From assembly GCA_029851415.1 (NCBI GenBank), contig CM056743.1:15182727-15246726 (forward strand): DNA of 64,000 nucleotides. Reading direction: 5' to 3'. A model generated the notes under the pieces. The model had not been told where the DNA came from. It saw only the letters and a program-made list of their open reading frames with translations, and ran no database searches. Of this stretch, positions 1-13,400 are shown in pieces; positions within the stretch are counted from its first letter, which is position 1; every line of letters begins with the position of its first letter. Made by a program: the position numbers and the translations under genes. Source of the DNA: Eretmocerus hayati (taxonomy: Eukaryota; Arthropoda; Insecta; Hymenoptera; Aphelinidae).

Positions 1-711
1 TTGGTACTCAAAATTCCATCACTTCTGGCGTTCGATGGGCCAAAATCAAACGTTTCCATAATGTAAAAAGTTCAGGCTATGATTTCATGATGATTTAACT
101 GCCACGTTAATCATCGACACAAATGCGCAAAGTGCACGATGGGGGATTGAATAATGAAAACTCTCAAGTCGGACACGAGTATGGCTGATTTCAAATTACA
201 ACAAATTCAGATTCGGTTTTTCTGAATTTTGAACTGCAACCGTTTGGAAATCAGACATCTTGGATTTCAGAACAAGTCTCACACGATTTTGAGATTTCCT
301 TTCTACAGTGCAAAGAGCCTCATTCGCTTTTTCTCTCCAAAGTACAGATTTGAGTTTGGATCCAATCGGATATGGCTTTAGCAGGCATGGTTTTCCTATC
401 ACTTACATTCGGATAACAGATAAGTATTACTCAGAGCACCATTCTTAAGTGGTTTGGCATTCGACAAACAAAATTCTCAATCCTAGTGAGAGGATTGATT
501 GTTTTGATGCGAGACACATTGACGAGCAAGAAAGAGTTTTATGAAACTGAAGCTAGCAGGTGGACTTAGCAGGTGGAACCCAGGGACGGATGCGATTTTT
601 CGGGGGCCCTGGGACATGGGGTTCTCGTGGCATGATTCAAGTATTCCATAACCCCAGAGGGCCGAAAGTTCTATTTTTTGAGGGAATTGAATCTTGTAAT
701 GAAGGCGGGCA
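1..711. other. Gene-free AT-rich DNA
   Basis: No gene, RNA or repeat structure was recognised. The open frames here have no start context or similarity I can support. Confidence 0.5.
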
Positions 712-2201
712 CTCCAGGGGTGGATGAAAAGCACGGGGCTACAGGGGCCCCAGTGTCCGCTCAAGGGAAATTCTCCGAGTAACAACTATAGGTATAGGCG
801 GATTAACGTACTTCAGGATGATCCAAAGAACGAACTAGGAGCGAGTCAGGGCCGCAGAATTATTCTAAGACGGTCAGCCAACCTCAAAAGTGACGGTCAC
901 GGCAGTACAGTGAGCTTGTTGCGATTTTCAAAGTCATGATGCTGTTGTCAGAATAATTCTGCGAGCATGGGACCAATTAGGATTCATTCAGGATGATCCA
1001 AAAAACAAACCAGGAGTGTGTGGAAGCCGCAGAATTATTCTAAGACGGTCAGTTATTCTCAAAAGTGCCGGTCACGGCAGTACAGTGAGCTCATGGCCAT
1101 TTTCGAAGTCACGGTGGTACTCTCAGAAGAATTCTGCGGACATGGGACGAAGTGGGGTTCATTCAGAATAATCCAAAGAACAGACTTGGGGCGAGTCAAG
1201 GCCGCAGAATTATTCTAAGACGGTCAGTCAACCTCGAAAGTGACGGTCATTCCGGTATACCGAGCTTGTTCATATTTTCAAAGTCATGGTGGTAGTCTCA
1301 GAATAATTCTGCGGACATAGGACCAATTAGGATACATTGAGGATGTTCCAAAGAACAAACCAGAAGTGTGTGGGAGCCGCAGAATTATTCTAAGACGGTC
1401 AGTTAACCTCAAAAGCGACGGTCACGGCAGTACAGTGAGCTCATGGCCATTTTCTAAGTCACGGCGGTAGTCTCAAAATAATTCTGCGGACATGGGACCA
1501 ATTGGGATTCATTCAGAATGATCCAAAGAACAAACTAGTAGCAAGTCAAGGCCGCAGAACCATTCATGCTCGCAGAATTATTCTGAGAATAGCATCATGA
1601 CTTTGAAAGTGGGAACAAGCTCACCGTACTGCCGTGACCGTCACTTTTGAGGTTATCTGACCGTCTTAGAATAATTCTGCGGCTTCCACACACTCCTGGT
1701 TTGTTCTCTGGATCATCCTGAATGAATCCTCATTGTTCCCATGCTCGCAGAATTATTCTGAGACCAGCACCATAACTCTGAGCATGGCAACGAGCTCACT
1801 GTACTGCCGTGACAGTTACTCTCGAGATTGACTGACCGTCTGAGAATAATTCAGCGGCCTTGACTCGCTCCTAGTTTGTTCTTTGGATCATTCTGAATGA
1901 ATCCCAATTGGTCCCATGTCCGTAGAATCATTCTGAGAGTACCACCGCGACTTCGAAAATGGCCATGAGCTCACTGTACTGCCGTGACATTCATTTTTGA
2001 GGTTAACTGACCGTCTTAGAATAATTCTGCGGCTTCCACACACTCCTGGTTTGTTCTTTGGAACATCCTGAATGAATCCTAATTGGTCCCATGCTCGCAG
2101 AATTATTCGTGTGCAAGCGCCAGTAAATGTAATGTATACTAGAGCCACGCATTCCTCGCGTCTCGCCCCAACGGTTCTACGGTTTTCATCCACCCCTGGA
2201 G
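712..2201. mobile_element. Non-autonomous TIR element enclosing a tandem array
   Basis: The ends are a perfect 19-bp inverted repeat: CTCCAGGGGTGGATGAAAA at 712-730 and its reverse complement at 2183-2201. Between them lies the 175-bp array described separately. No transposase is encoded. Outside the 19 bp the flanks diverge, and I could not identify a target-site duplication with certainty. It resembles a MITE or a satellite-bearing foldback; the superfamily is unknown. Confidence 0.7.
803..2112. repeat. 175-bp tandem array, two alternating monomer types, inverted at its centre
   Basis: The landmark GCCGCAGAATTATTCTAAGA or a close variant starts at 851, 1026, 1201, 1376 and 1551, exactly 175 bases apart. 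After about 1560 the same monomer appears reverse-complemented, its landmark ending at 1683, 1858 and 2033, again 175 apart. Two variants alternate just before the landmark: type A (GCGAGTCAAG-like, at 851, 1201, 1551 and 1858) and type B (GTGTGTGGAA-like, at 1026, 1376, 1683 and 2033). The array is therefore a 350-bp dimer repeat arranged as a head-to-head palindrome. Open frames in it are repeat-derived. Confidence 0.92.
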
Positions 2202-3542
2202 AACACCCAGCTCCAACTGCCAACTACCAATCGATATCCATCGTAATATGAAGTTTTTGCACGTCCAGAAGAGTAAAATAATCCCCCGGTCCCGATTACA
2301 TCATCCCATGCCCAAGGGCACCCGAGCCTCTTGCTACGCCCCTACCATCTGCCAACTCCACCTGCTAGCTTCAGCTTCATGGTTGCTGCCCAAGTCCGTC
2401 GCAAAACGTTGCGCGTGATGTCGGTTAAAGGAAAATGAACTGACAATCGCATTATTATCACATCATGGACAGATTAGTCTCGCATACTTTCAAGCACTTT
2501 TTGAGCACAGCATTCATGCAAACTTTGATGACTGCTGATGAATCCGGGGGGAAAGCTCGCTCCCCCTCCCCTTCAAGGACAGGAAATTTGCAAGGGGGGC
2601 ATAAGCAAGGACGCGCCGGTGATATTGCGCAAACCCCCTTCTCCAACCCCATCGCCTACCAACTCTCTTGGTTGATCTCCGGCACCACCCTTGAAATACA
2701 ATCAAAGTACGAGCAAAACTTACGATCGGCTCAGTTATTCACGAGCATAGCCAAAAACCGTCGAAAAAGAGAAAGAGTAGAAAAAACTCTACCCGTTATG
2801 ATCTCGAAAATAGCTCTGGGAAGCTTGCGACAGTATCCATGTGCTTTGCGATCATGCCTCAGATTTGTAGGGACTAGAAGATTCTATCTAAAATCATTCG
2901 AATTGACAACTGTTAATGCCAGGATCAGGAAGATTCTGGACCCGTTGCAAGACCTTGAAAATGAGCCTAGATAAGCTGCTCTACTCTCGGTCGAGTCAAG
3001 TAATTGCATTATCGAAAGTGGAAGAAACGTGTCGACGAGCTTAACAATTTGACCATCACTCCATGCTAATGATCCACCCAAGGGCAGTTTTTTAAAAGAT
3101 TAAGAAAAATGTCCTTGAATTAAGTAGAAACCTCCTTGAAATGTCTTCGATGTGTCCTCGAATTTTCTCGACTTCACCTGTTAGGCACCCTGATAACAAC
3201 ACCATAATCATATTGTGATTGAAAACCCTGTTTTGATGGAATTGATTCAACTTCAACCCGGGCGGGTTATCACGATTGCCCCCGTACTTAATCTTTCCCC
3301 ATTTCAAGGAGAATGCTTTTAGGCAGGGGATCGCTTCTAATGTTTCCCGTTAGCCCCACAACAACTCGATCCTAAACTGCACTTGCAAATGTTTCCCACG
3401 CGAGGTTTTGATAAAATTCGATGATGATACTCACAGACTCAAGGGGCGTATTTAACTCCAACACATATTCATTTTTTGAATGTCAAGCAATACAATAGTC
3501 CATCTTTCTCGTCTCGCGTCGCGTCGCTTTATATCGATAGTG
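2202..3542. other. Gene-free region with one long open frame
   Basis: The longest open frame of the left part of the window, plus strand 2465-2974 (169 codons), lies here. It has no recognisable domain and no splice-linked partner, and composition alone could explain it. No repeats of note were seen. Confidence 0.4.
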
Positions 3543-5592
3543 AGTACGTCCATGTCAAATTCAAACGGTTTCTGCAGCTATTTTTTAAAATTCCCATACC
3601 ATTTTTTTCCGACGTGAGGTACCAAAATAAGTTGTTTCCTATAGTTTGTAGGTCCAAAAAAATTTTGTTTGTCTCAGATAGGCCTACAAGAGTGATTTTA
3701 CCGAAAAATCAAAAATTGAAACTATCCTACAGTATTTTGCTCGTTACTTTTGATTGCTTTGTCCAATTTGGATTTTTCAAAAAGCATTTGAAAGGTGACT
3801 TCGAAAGCTATCGATGAACCACGTGTGAAACCTCTCCCAGTTGTTTTTTGAGCATCCGAAAGCTGAAATACTCAAAAATCACTGTTTGGCACATAACTTT
3901 TTTGACGTATATTTTGATTTTTTTTGTTTCATTTTTTTCGATTTGTATAGTGATAAACTACCTGCAAAAAAATTTTCAGCCATTATTTTTACTTTTGGGG
4001 CCTCCTAGAGCTGTTTAAGTGCGCAAAACCATCTCAAAAACTCAAAAGACGCGTTTTTACCTCGTTCAACTTTCTCGGTCGACCTCGCAACTAATTCCAT
4101 CGTGTTTGCAAGACTGTTTTACCTCAGAAATGACTGTTTTGAGTATTTTTTTAGTGTAACAGATGCTCAGATTCGTAGAAATTTATTTCAAAAGCAAACT
4201 TTTATTCAATAATTAGCATCTCCTGCGCATGCGTTGTTCTCTACGTCTCTGAAAATGTTTCCAATCGATAGCTGGTTCAATTTTCTTCAGAAAAACCTTG
4301 TGCTGAAGTCAATTTCATGCAGTAGAACCGGAGCTACAGCTGTCAAACTAAAAAGAAATGTCTCAGGTATCAAATCCGTGAGCCTGGAGAAAGATTGTCG
4401 GTCTCGTCTGCCGGTTGAAGCGTGTATTTCCGCTTCTACTCCATCAAATTAACTTCAACAAGAGGTCATTTTGAAGGAAATTGAGTCAGCTATCGATTCA
4501 AATTAGTTTTGAAGCTCTAAAGTCATTTGCATGCACGAGAAATTCGAATCTAACGAATCATTGCCAGCAATTTTTTCCGACTCTGATCAGACGATTGTGA
4601 AGTTTCTGCGCAGGCAAATGACTTTGGTGCTTCAAAAACTATTCAGATCGGTAGCTGACTCAATTTCCTTCAAAATGACCCCTTGTTGAAGTTAATTTGA
4701 TGAAGTAGAAGCGGAAATACACGCTTCAACCGGCAGACGAGACCGACAATCTTTCTCCAGGCTCACGGATTTGATACCTGAGACATTTCTTTTTAGTTTG
4801 ACAGCTGTAGCTCCGGTTCTACTGCATGAAATTGACTTCAGCACAAGGTTTTTTTGAAGGAAATTGAACCAGCTATTGATTGAAAACATTTTTAGAGACG
4901 TAGAGAACAACGCATGCGCAGGAGATGCTAATTATTGAATAAAAGTTTGCTTTTGAAATAAATTTCTACGAATCTGAGCATCTTTTACACTGAAAAAATA
5001 CTCAAAACAGTCATTTCTGAGGTAAAACAGTCTTGCAAACACGATGGAATTAGTTGCGAGAACGTTGAACGAGGTAAAAACGCATTTTTCGATTTTTTGA
5101 GATTGTTTTGCGCACTTAAACAGCTCTAGGAGGCCCCAAAAGTAAAAATAATTGCTGAAAATTTTTTTGCAGGTAGTTCATTACTATACAAATCGAAAAA
5201 AAAATGAAATAAAAAAATCAAAATATACGTAAAAAAAGTTATGAGCAAAACAGTGATTCTTGAGTATTTCAGCTTTCGGATGTTCAAAAAACAACTGGGA
5301 GAGGTTTTACTAGTGGTTTATCGATAGCTTCCGAAGTCACCTTTCAAATGCTTTTTGGAAAATCCAAATTGGACGAAGCAATCAAAAGTTACGAGCAAAA
5401 TACGGTAGGATAGATTCAATTTTTTATTTTTCGGTTAAATCACTCTTGTAGGCCTATCTGAGACAAAAAAATTTTTTTGGACCTACAAACTATAGGAAAC
5501 ATCTTATTTTGGTACCCCACGTCGAAAAAAAATGGTATGGGAATTTTAAAAAAATAGCTGCAGAAACCGTTTGAATTTGACATGGACGTACT
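3543..5592. mobile_element. 2.05-kb foldback element with ~980-bp arms
   Basis: The left arm (about 3543-4530) and right arm (about 4614-5592) are reverse complements over nearly their whole length, separated by about 85 bases. The outer ends are AGTACGTCCATGTCAAATTC and its complement. Each arm carries the same ~72-codon frame (plus 4234-4452; minus 4692-4910) containing SISCSRTGATAVKLKRNVSG, so the frame is duplicated by the arm structure and is not evidence of a gene. No transposase was found. Confidence 0.9.
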
Positions 5593-5754
5593 CTAGTGCG
5601 AAATTGTAACTCATAATAAGCAGTCAACCTGGATATGAGACTGTGCTATAGCCTCTGTCTTACTTTTGAATTCGATCAAAGTGCGCCTCTTGCCACGCTT
5701 AATCGTCCTAGCCGGGTCTCGAAGGGACTCGTCTTTCTTTCATGATCATGTATA

Positions 5755-5872
5755 TAACCATATATAATCATATATGGCTATATATGGCCATATATGTCCA
5801 CACTATATTTGGCCATATATGGCCATATATGGATAGCAATATATGGCCATATATGGCCATATATGGGCATAT
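5755..5872. repeat. Tandem ATATATGGCC-type low-complexity repeat
   Basis: Roughly a dozen copies of a 10-base palindromic unit (ATATATGGCC and variants) run in a row. Both strands are open in some frames because of the periodicity, giving spurious peptides rich in Tyr-Gly-His-Ile-Trp-Pro. Confidence 0.9.
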
Positions 5873-6911
5873 ATGATTCTTTTTTACTCGGGTTTCGATT
5901 CTCTGGGATTAGAAAATTCGAAGATCCTCGACTTAGGTTGATAAATTGTAAAGGACTTGTGATCAAGATTCTATACTATATCGTTGGCGTTAAGCCTATC
6001 TTCAAAGTCGATAAATCGTCTTATTAATTGACTTTTATTGATATGAAGAATGCCAATGCAGAGTGTCCATTTCTGGCTCAACGCGCGATTCCCTGAAACT
6101 CCAAAATTTTTCAAAGCCCTTTCAATCAAATTCTAGAGACTGAATAGCCGAGTGAAACATACATCAACTATCTGAGAAAAATTTCAGGACAATTTTTATA
6201 CTAATTGAGCATCAAGATTAGACAATTTAAAGTTTGTTGAAAAATTTCAAGATCGATTTCTGACTTTCTTTTACATTCACTTGTGAAGTGTAGTTATTGT
6301 TAAACAATACAATAAAGTATAGTTACTCAATTTTACCGAAAATACTCCGTTTTGTCTGCCGAAAAATTATTCGAAACGAACCAATATCAATCCGATTTCT
6401 CGTTTTTCAACCGATAGCTCTCTCAGGGTGAGCGAGAAGCTTCGAATCATTCGACGAAACTCCTAACAAATAGGTGCGCAGTATAAAGTTTTTCTCATGT
6501 TTTTCTATATACGAGGCGAACGAAGAAAATCCCATAGGAACCAAAATCACAGCTGTTACTATTTTGACTTTTTACAACAAAAACATAAATGGAAGAATTT
6601 GAGCCATTGAGGTTCGTGACAGCTTGTGGCAGGCCTTAGCTCTGTCGCATTCCAGTATTTTCAAACGTACTCCAACTGATTTCGAAAACCACTCCAGAAG
6701 CTTCAAAATAAGATCTAACGCAATAGGGTTTGATTAGACAGTCAATCTACACCATAGTTCGACGAGGCATGAAAGTTTGTATTCTAAAATTCTGTAGTCA
6801 AAAGCTGTTTCAAATACACACATTTTCGCCTCATCGTCTAAGCCTCACTGTCTAATCGGATTGTAACGCGCAAGATCTCATTTTGAACCTTTTGAAGTGA
6901 GCTTCATACTA
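5873..6911. other. Gene-free AT-rich DNA
   Basis: Nothing recognisable was found on either strand. Confidence 0.5.
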
Positions 6912-7242
6912 ACAAGGGGAGGTCATGGTCTGTGGGTCGGGGATTCGGCTGAAACTCTGGGAATCATCTCCTTTTGGCACCAAAAGATGATATCCAAAAC
7001 CGCTTACTTGAATGCTGAAGCGTTTTGGAGCTACAACCCATGACATTAGCATTGCCCATATAGGCCCATGTTAAAAAGTCGCATATATAGATATACTGAC
7101 AATGATAATCTCTATAGCTGTAGCTCTAAAACGCTTTAGCATTCAAGTAAGCCGTTTTGGATATCATCTTTTGGTGCCAAAAGGAGATGATTCCCAGAGT
7201 TTCAGCCAAATCCACGACCCACAGACCATGACCTCTCCTTGT
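6912..7242. mobile_element. 330-bp foldback (MITE-like)
   Basis: Arms at about 6912-7036 and 7119-7242 are near-perfect reverse complements (outer end ACAAGGGGAGGTCATGGTCT), with an 82-base spacer. The terminus AAGGGGAGGTC is shared with the larger TTAA-flanked foldback at 42371. No coding capacity. Confidence 0.85.
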
Positions 7243-10200
7243 AAGCCGAGTTACGTTTGAAAGTACTGGAAAGCATCGATGTCGTGGATGCTGCAAGCTT
7301 TTTCAGACCCAAATGGCCAAAAATGTTTCTGCATTGAAAAATTTCGGGATAGAAAAATTTTAATTCGTGGTTCACGATTTTCTTAGAATCGAGATGTAAA
7401 AAAACACTACTTTGGCGACTATTGTTTGAAACTAATATCGAATGATCCGATGTTTCTCGCCTTTCTTGGTCTGATTTCTAGAGCCTCTATGAAATTTCCT
7501 AAGATTCTAGAGTTTTCTGGATTTTTGTTCTAAAACCCTCAGAATCCAGAGATTCCAGAGATTCTAGAACTTCTGGAAACCCTACATTGACAATTGGCTT
7601 GTCACATTTCAGCTCTTATAAGTAAATGTCCATTAGAGGCCATCTATTTTATTATTCAACTCCATAATGACATTATTTCAGAGAAGAATAGTGAAATTAT
7701 AATTTTGTCACTACATCTGGTTTTGGGCTAAAATTTTTCTTATAGATTTTCTTTGGAAAAATCAAAATATTTTCCTAATACTCATCCTCAGAGGTTGCGA
7801 TTTCTACAAGCCAATTCATCCATTAAAATTTGACAAAATCTTTCCCAAAGAAGACAATCTATTGGCCTTAATATAGATTCACCTTGATCCATAATTGATA
7901 CTCATAAATCATTTTTGGATCCAACATAATAGTATACAGCATAGTATACAAGAACCAATCAAATCTATCTTTCTATTCAACGATAAAGCGCAAGAAAATT
8001 TTATAATGCACGACGGATGCTGTCCGAGCATCACGTCATCGCATCAGAGAAACTTATCAAGAGTTATAGAAAAAAAGTCCTCTCCGGACGATCGAGAGGT
8101 CGAGTAAATAACAAGAGGCCATGCCAGACATTGGCCATCATAATCAGAAATTGTGCTTGCACGAATTACTTATGACCCGCGGAAAGTGATAAATGAAAAC
8201 GATTTCTTGAACACTTTTCCATCCTTCCTTAGATGAAACTTTGATAAAATAAATTTCCAAAGAGCCATCAATGCAACAACTAAGTAGTCTATACGATATT
8301 TTACGCTTACTCGTGCATTTTAAGAAAAAGAAAAAAAAATTGAAAATCCTTTCGCGGCCATTGAATGAATGCGGAGGAGATCCTCAATGTCAAGAGTTCG
8401 AGGAGAGGGAGTCTCCGTTCTTTTTTTTCCTTCATATAGTCATATATGAATATCTGCTCTGACAGTGTATGAAGCGTGAGTATATTGGCTTGCGGTCAAC
8501 CGGTTTTCTTCTTTGGTTCATCACGAGAGCAAAAGACTTCTTGTGCGCAAAGATCGAAAAATATCATTTCACATCAAGCATCGTGGGCTCATTGGCCATA
8601 TTATCGTTTTTTTACACAGTTTCTTCTCTTTTTACTCTTATAATTTCAATGCTTGTGAATATATATATTTATGTACGGAAAGTTTGAGAAAAAAATATAT
8701 AACGAAACGGAGTACGTGCTTGAAATAAGAAAATCGAATGAAAATGTTTAAATGTAAGAGATTATGATGCGTTGGTATATCGAACTCTGTTGTCGATAAA
8801 TTTTTGATCCGAGTGTAAGTAAGTATGAATTGTTGAATTGAAAGAGAGCGTGACGAATGCAGAAATAATATTCCCGTCTAACAAAAGCCAACGCGGACCA
8901 CGAGAGAAAGAGCGTGAGATAAGTACGGAAACAGATTTTTTTTTTTTTTTTTCAACGAGTTCTGACGAATTGACAGCTGATGCAACGATTTGCAATACTT
9001 GTAATTATATGAGCCGTCAAGTGACAAGACAAGACAGTCATAGAAATGAGCTAAATCATGGATTTTGATATCATTAGACCAGTTAGATATGATCTAAGCT
9101 TAAAAGAAGAAAATATATATCTTTGGTTCAGATGCTTCGGAAAAGTTTGTTCGAAAATTTTGATTCGCCTTGTGTCACGATGTATAAAGGAAGATTTAAT
9201 ACAAATCGAAGATAATCGTCATGAATTGAACGACTTATCTCATTTTTGTCTGATATTAAATCGAAACTCTGATGATTATTACATTCGTCCTTCGAAAGCA
9301 AATAACTGATCAGAATTGAAGAATGATAAGAACAATACTTGCGTCTCTCTTTGCAATGACACATATAATATTAATTCTAATATCTCTGAAATGCGCCATA
9401 TACTCACGAAAAAACAATTTGCATCGAAATGTTTGGTGACTCGGGATTTATCAAATTCTCAAGATAAAATTATCATGTATTAATCGAAGCAAATGTGATT
9501 TTCAATCATTGGGATCTAGTAAGATAAAAGAAAGATATGGATCAATGGAACCCGATAAGACGCGGTTGATCGGCTATACTTATTAGAAATTCAATTATTT
9601 TATCCAAGCGATTTTTTTTTTATAGAATTGGGGCTCTAGATGAGGCAAATTCACGCAAAAAGTGAAATCTGGTACTTCTTTCATCTTCATTTGAATAGGT
9701 GCGTTAAGGAGTCACAATAATCATCAAGAGATAGCTGTAAAATTTGATCAAAACACTACGTGTCAGAATAATGAATATTCACTTTACAATATTTCTATAT
9801 CTACCCCTCGTTACGTTTCCCGAGTTACTGAAAATTGACGCCTTTTTGAATATCAAAAAAGGCGCAGAATTTTATTTATGATCAGTGCTCTGACAGTCAA
9901 TAATCATACTATGAAATATTTCATAAAAAATGGCTCAAGTTGGAAAGAACATGAAAATTCAATCGATATTTGATTGACAAAATAATAACAAGACCTCATA
10001 GCGCATCAAATAGATTTGTTTTCAGTTAAGTATTAGAAGGATACTAAAGGAATTAACGAATCGTCAGTGAGCTAATAATTCAGGCTTCGAAAACTCTTTC
10101 ATCTTCTGTTTATCTATTGAAATTATTTGACTTCAATAAATGTATGCTTCAATGATTCCTGATCCCTTAACAATATCAGCTAATAGCTAATGACCAAACT

Positions 10201-10412
10201 GAAGAACCTTCTTTTGCGATTGAAACGATTCGTAGTTATAGACAAAGGAGGAACTTTGATACCGTATTAAGCTGGAAAGATTTTGCAAAGATCAAAGAAT
10301 TATTAACCCAAAAATGTCTACGATATCTGAGTTAAAAATCATTGAGCAGAATAGTCAATGCCCATTTAAAGTCAACTTTATCTGATCAAAGTCATCTTAG
10401 CTCGCGTTTTAA

Positions 10413-10443
<31 letters not shown>

Positions 10444-10492
10444 TGAAGGTGACTTAAAAATGATTGGGTTTGAGAGTGTAAGTGTAACTTAC
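7243..10492. other. Probably ABCG intron; no exon recognised
   Basis: This is the start of the intron that should follow ABCG exon 3 on the minus strand. I searched it for the expected next exon (the Q-loop region) and found none. A poly-A tract lies at about 10416-10437 and a poly-T tract at about 8936-8952. Confidence 0.45.
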
Positions 10493-13400
10493 TTGTATCC
10501 TGTGAGGATATTCAATAGGGTAGATTTTCCAGCACCAGAAGGACCCATGATTGCTGTCAGTTCTCCAGATCTTAGTCTGCCACTGACAGATTTGAGAATT
10601 GTCTTCACATCTGTAAAATTAATTTATTCCAAAGAATCAATATTTTGATACTAACTAGATGAAGTCTCAGGTGATATTAGATATAATAGGATGAAAGACG
10701 GTGGACAATTTTTTTAAGATTGTAAAATTAAATCCATTCTGATTGGAGATAAAGTAATACCCTGCATACTTGTTAGATGTTTGTGGGAAATTCCGTCAAT
10801 GGAGATATCAATGAACATCGGCGAATTCGTGAATGGCGTAAAAATCTTCAAAAGAGTATAAAATAGACTCTGAATATTGGAATAATTTAAATCAAAATGT
10901 TCGAATTATTTAATAAATAATTGGAACCAGATATGGAAATCGGAAGAAGGAATTTGTGAAAGAATATAGATTTTGAATTTCTCATCAACACGATCAATTT
11001 TTGCGATGTGGTCGAATGTTTTTTATGCGGAAGGACGCAAGTAACTCGCTCTGTTGATTTCCACGAAAAATAATATTCAATGAATCTTTTACAGTTGTAC
11101 AATACCGTTCAAAAGTTTCCGATGGGTGATCCCTTGAGTACCCTGACTTGCAACAGCGATAAGTCGAGTTCTATGCGTCGCACGGAAAATTTCGAAAAAT
11201 CATATCAAAGAGCAGAAAAAATACTAACTTTTAATGGGTACGGATGATTCTTATCGAATATTTTTGGATGCCCTGCACGCTGATGATCTAAAAACTTTTT
11301 ATTTCCATTGAGACACTTGCAGTTTCAATGCGAATGAAGATACGGCAATCCTGAAAAAGCATCTTGTAGAACGGAAAAAATGGTTATTTTTCATGTCCCG
11401 TGTATGAGGACGTGCGAGCTTTCCAAATCCCAAAATCATAGTTTTTCACCAGTGTTTGTGCCGTTTCCGGTGGTAAACGGTCATTTTGGGTATCTAGACC
11501 TCGACTCGTACGTTCTCACACGCGGTACGTGAAAAATAATCAAAAAATAGTTACACATAGCATTTTTTCTGCTCTACAAGATGCTTTTTTCGGAATTGCC
11601 ATACCTTCATTCGCATCAAAACTGCAGGTATCTCAATGAAAATTTTTTAGATTTTCCATTTTTTCATCAGCATGTAGGAACTCCAAAAATATTCGATAAA
11701 AATCATCCAGACTCATCAAAAGTTGGTATTTTTTTGCTCCTAGAAATGCCTTGTTGAAAATTCCCGTACGACGTACAGAACTCGACTTCTCGGTGTTGCA
11801 AGTCAGGGTACTTGAGGGATCACCCATCGGAAACTTTTGAACGGTACTGTAAATAGTGTACAACGCAAAAGGGTAATAACACTACATTTTGAATGAGTTA
11901 CTTAATGAGAACATGATTGGCAAAGCTGATAAATTCTCTCCAAAACCAGCCAGTTTTTTATTTTGATTTTAGCTTGCCTTGGACACTTATTTTGGTCCTC
12001 ATTCATTTCAAAATCTATGATCCGATATCAGTTAATTTAGTTACTCTCAAACATTTTCTAGTGGCCAGAAATTCTTTCATTTCAATCAAAAACTATTTTT
12101 TTGAGGGATTCTTGTGATTATTTCAAATTTAATTATTTTAATCGCCATATTGAAGTGATAGCGTGACAGCTCCTTCGGAAAGAGGGATTCATTTGAAGAT
12201 ATGTAGGGTTTTTCCGAGTCTCTAATGAGTGAAAAATGTTAAGCACACGCGTGAATCATGGCAGACCCTCAATGAGATAATCGTGTATCAAACTTGAATA
12301 ATCATTTTTATATCAGTTTTCATTTGTCACAAACAACTGCAGTAATATTCATAGATTGATTAATGCGTAATGAGCTTCAACTTTTAATTTTTTGGAGAAA
12401 TAAATATTTGATTCGTCGTGGAAAAGTAGTCAGGCAAATACGGAACTACTATTTTTATTCCGTATGGAACCCCAGCGTAGAATAAGATATTCACAAGAGA
12501 ATGTTGATCGAGTGGATAATAAGTTATTTACGATATATTAACAATGAGCATGATGTCATCATAGAAGCACGAGCTACATACATTTGATTATATCTTTATT
12601 CATATTTTACTCTAAACATCAATGCCAAAGTGACAAGTCAAGCATGCATGAATATCTTTATGATATACAAAGGTTTTCCCTTTTGGTAATATTACCTTTT
12701 ATTTACTACTGGAAACGTCATCCTAAATCGACAAAATTTGACCTTCGATAGTAATAAAAGTCCCGCTATGTCACTATACTTCATCGTAACACCGATTTTT
12801 TCTTATGATTTGCAATCTTCACTTCTTGAGAGCAAAAATTACCCACACAAGAATCAGACATATAGTGACGCAAAAATGATTACTAACATTCTGACCAATC
12901 ACAACGACCAAGTGTTGATTATGTAAAACTAGTGTTTGAAAAAAAAATCTTCCGTTGGCGAATTTTGTCTTTCCAATATATATTACTGTTTCCTGGTATA
13001 CAAAATTAATCTAATAAAATTAATCTATAACTTATTCTTGACATTTCCAAGAATTTTTTAGATGAATAGTTGGGTTAAATTTTGTGAAAACGTTGTAAAT
13101 CCAGCTATGTAAACTTTACTCCCCCTTTCCATTATTCTACTGCTTCTGAAGAAGGTTTATAACTCGTTTTTTTTTTGAGGTTAATGGATGAATTCTTGAA
13201 AAAAATAGTTGTTCTATACTCACTGTTTTTGCGACCCTCTCGTACTCTGTAGGTCAGATCGGTGAATGCAAGATCAACAGGTGGCCTCTTTGGTAAATGG
13301 GTTATGGTTTTCGGTTTTGCAGGTACGATTTGTAATCGTACAGCCGAATTTTTTCTGGATTGTAACAAAATTCCATTTCCGTCATCGTCACAAGAAGTCG

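Noticed and set aside
851..2033. Regular 175-bp repeats considered as a CRISPR-like array
   Set aside because: There are no short repeats with unique spacers; whole monomers repeat, and the genome is clearly eukaryotic.
2465..2974. 169-codon open frame on plus
   Set aside because: No recognisable domain, signal or splice partner. It lies in a locally GC-richer stretch where long frames arise by chance, so I did not list it as a gene.
4234..4910. Apparently repeated protein of 72 residues on both strands
   Set aside because: It is the same sequence in the two arms of the foldback element, so the duplication reflects DNA structure, not two genes.
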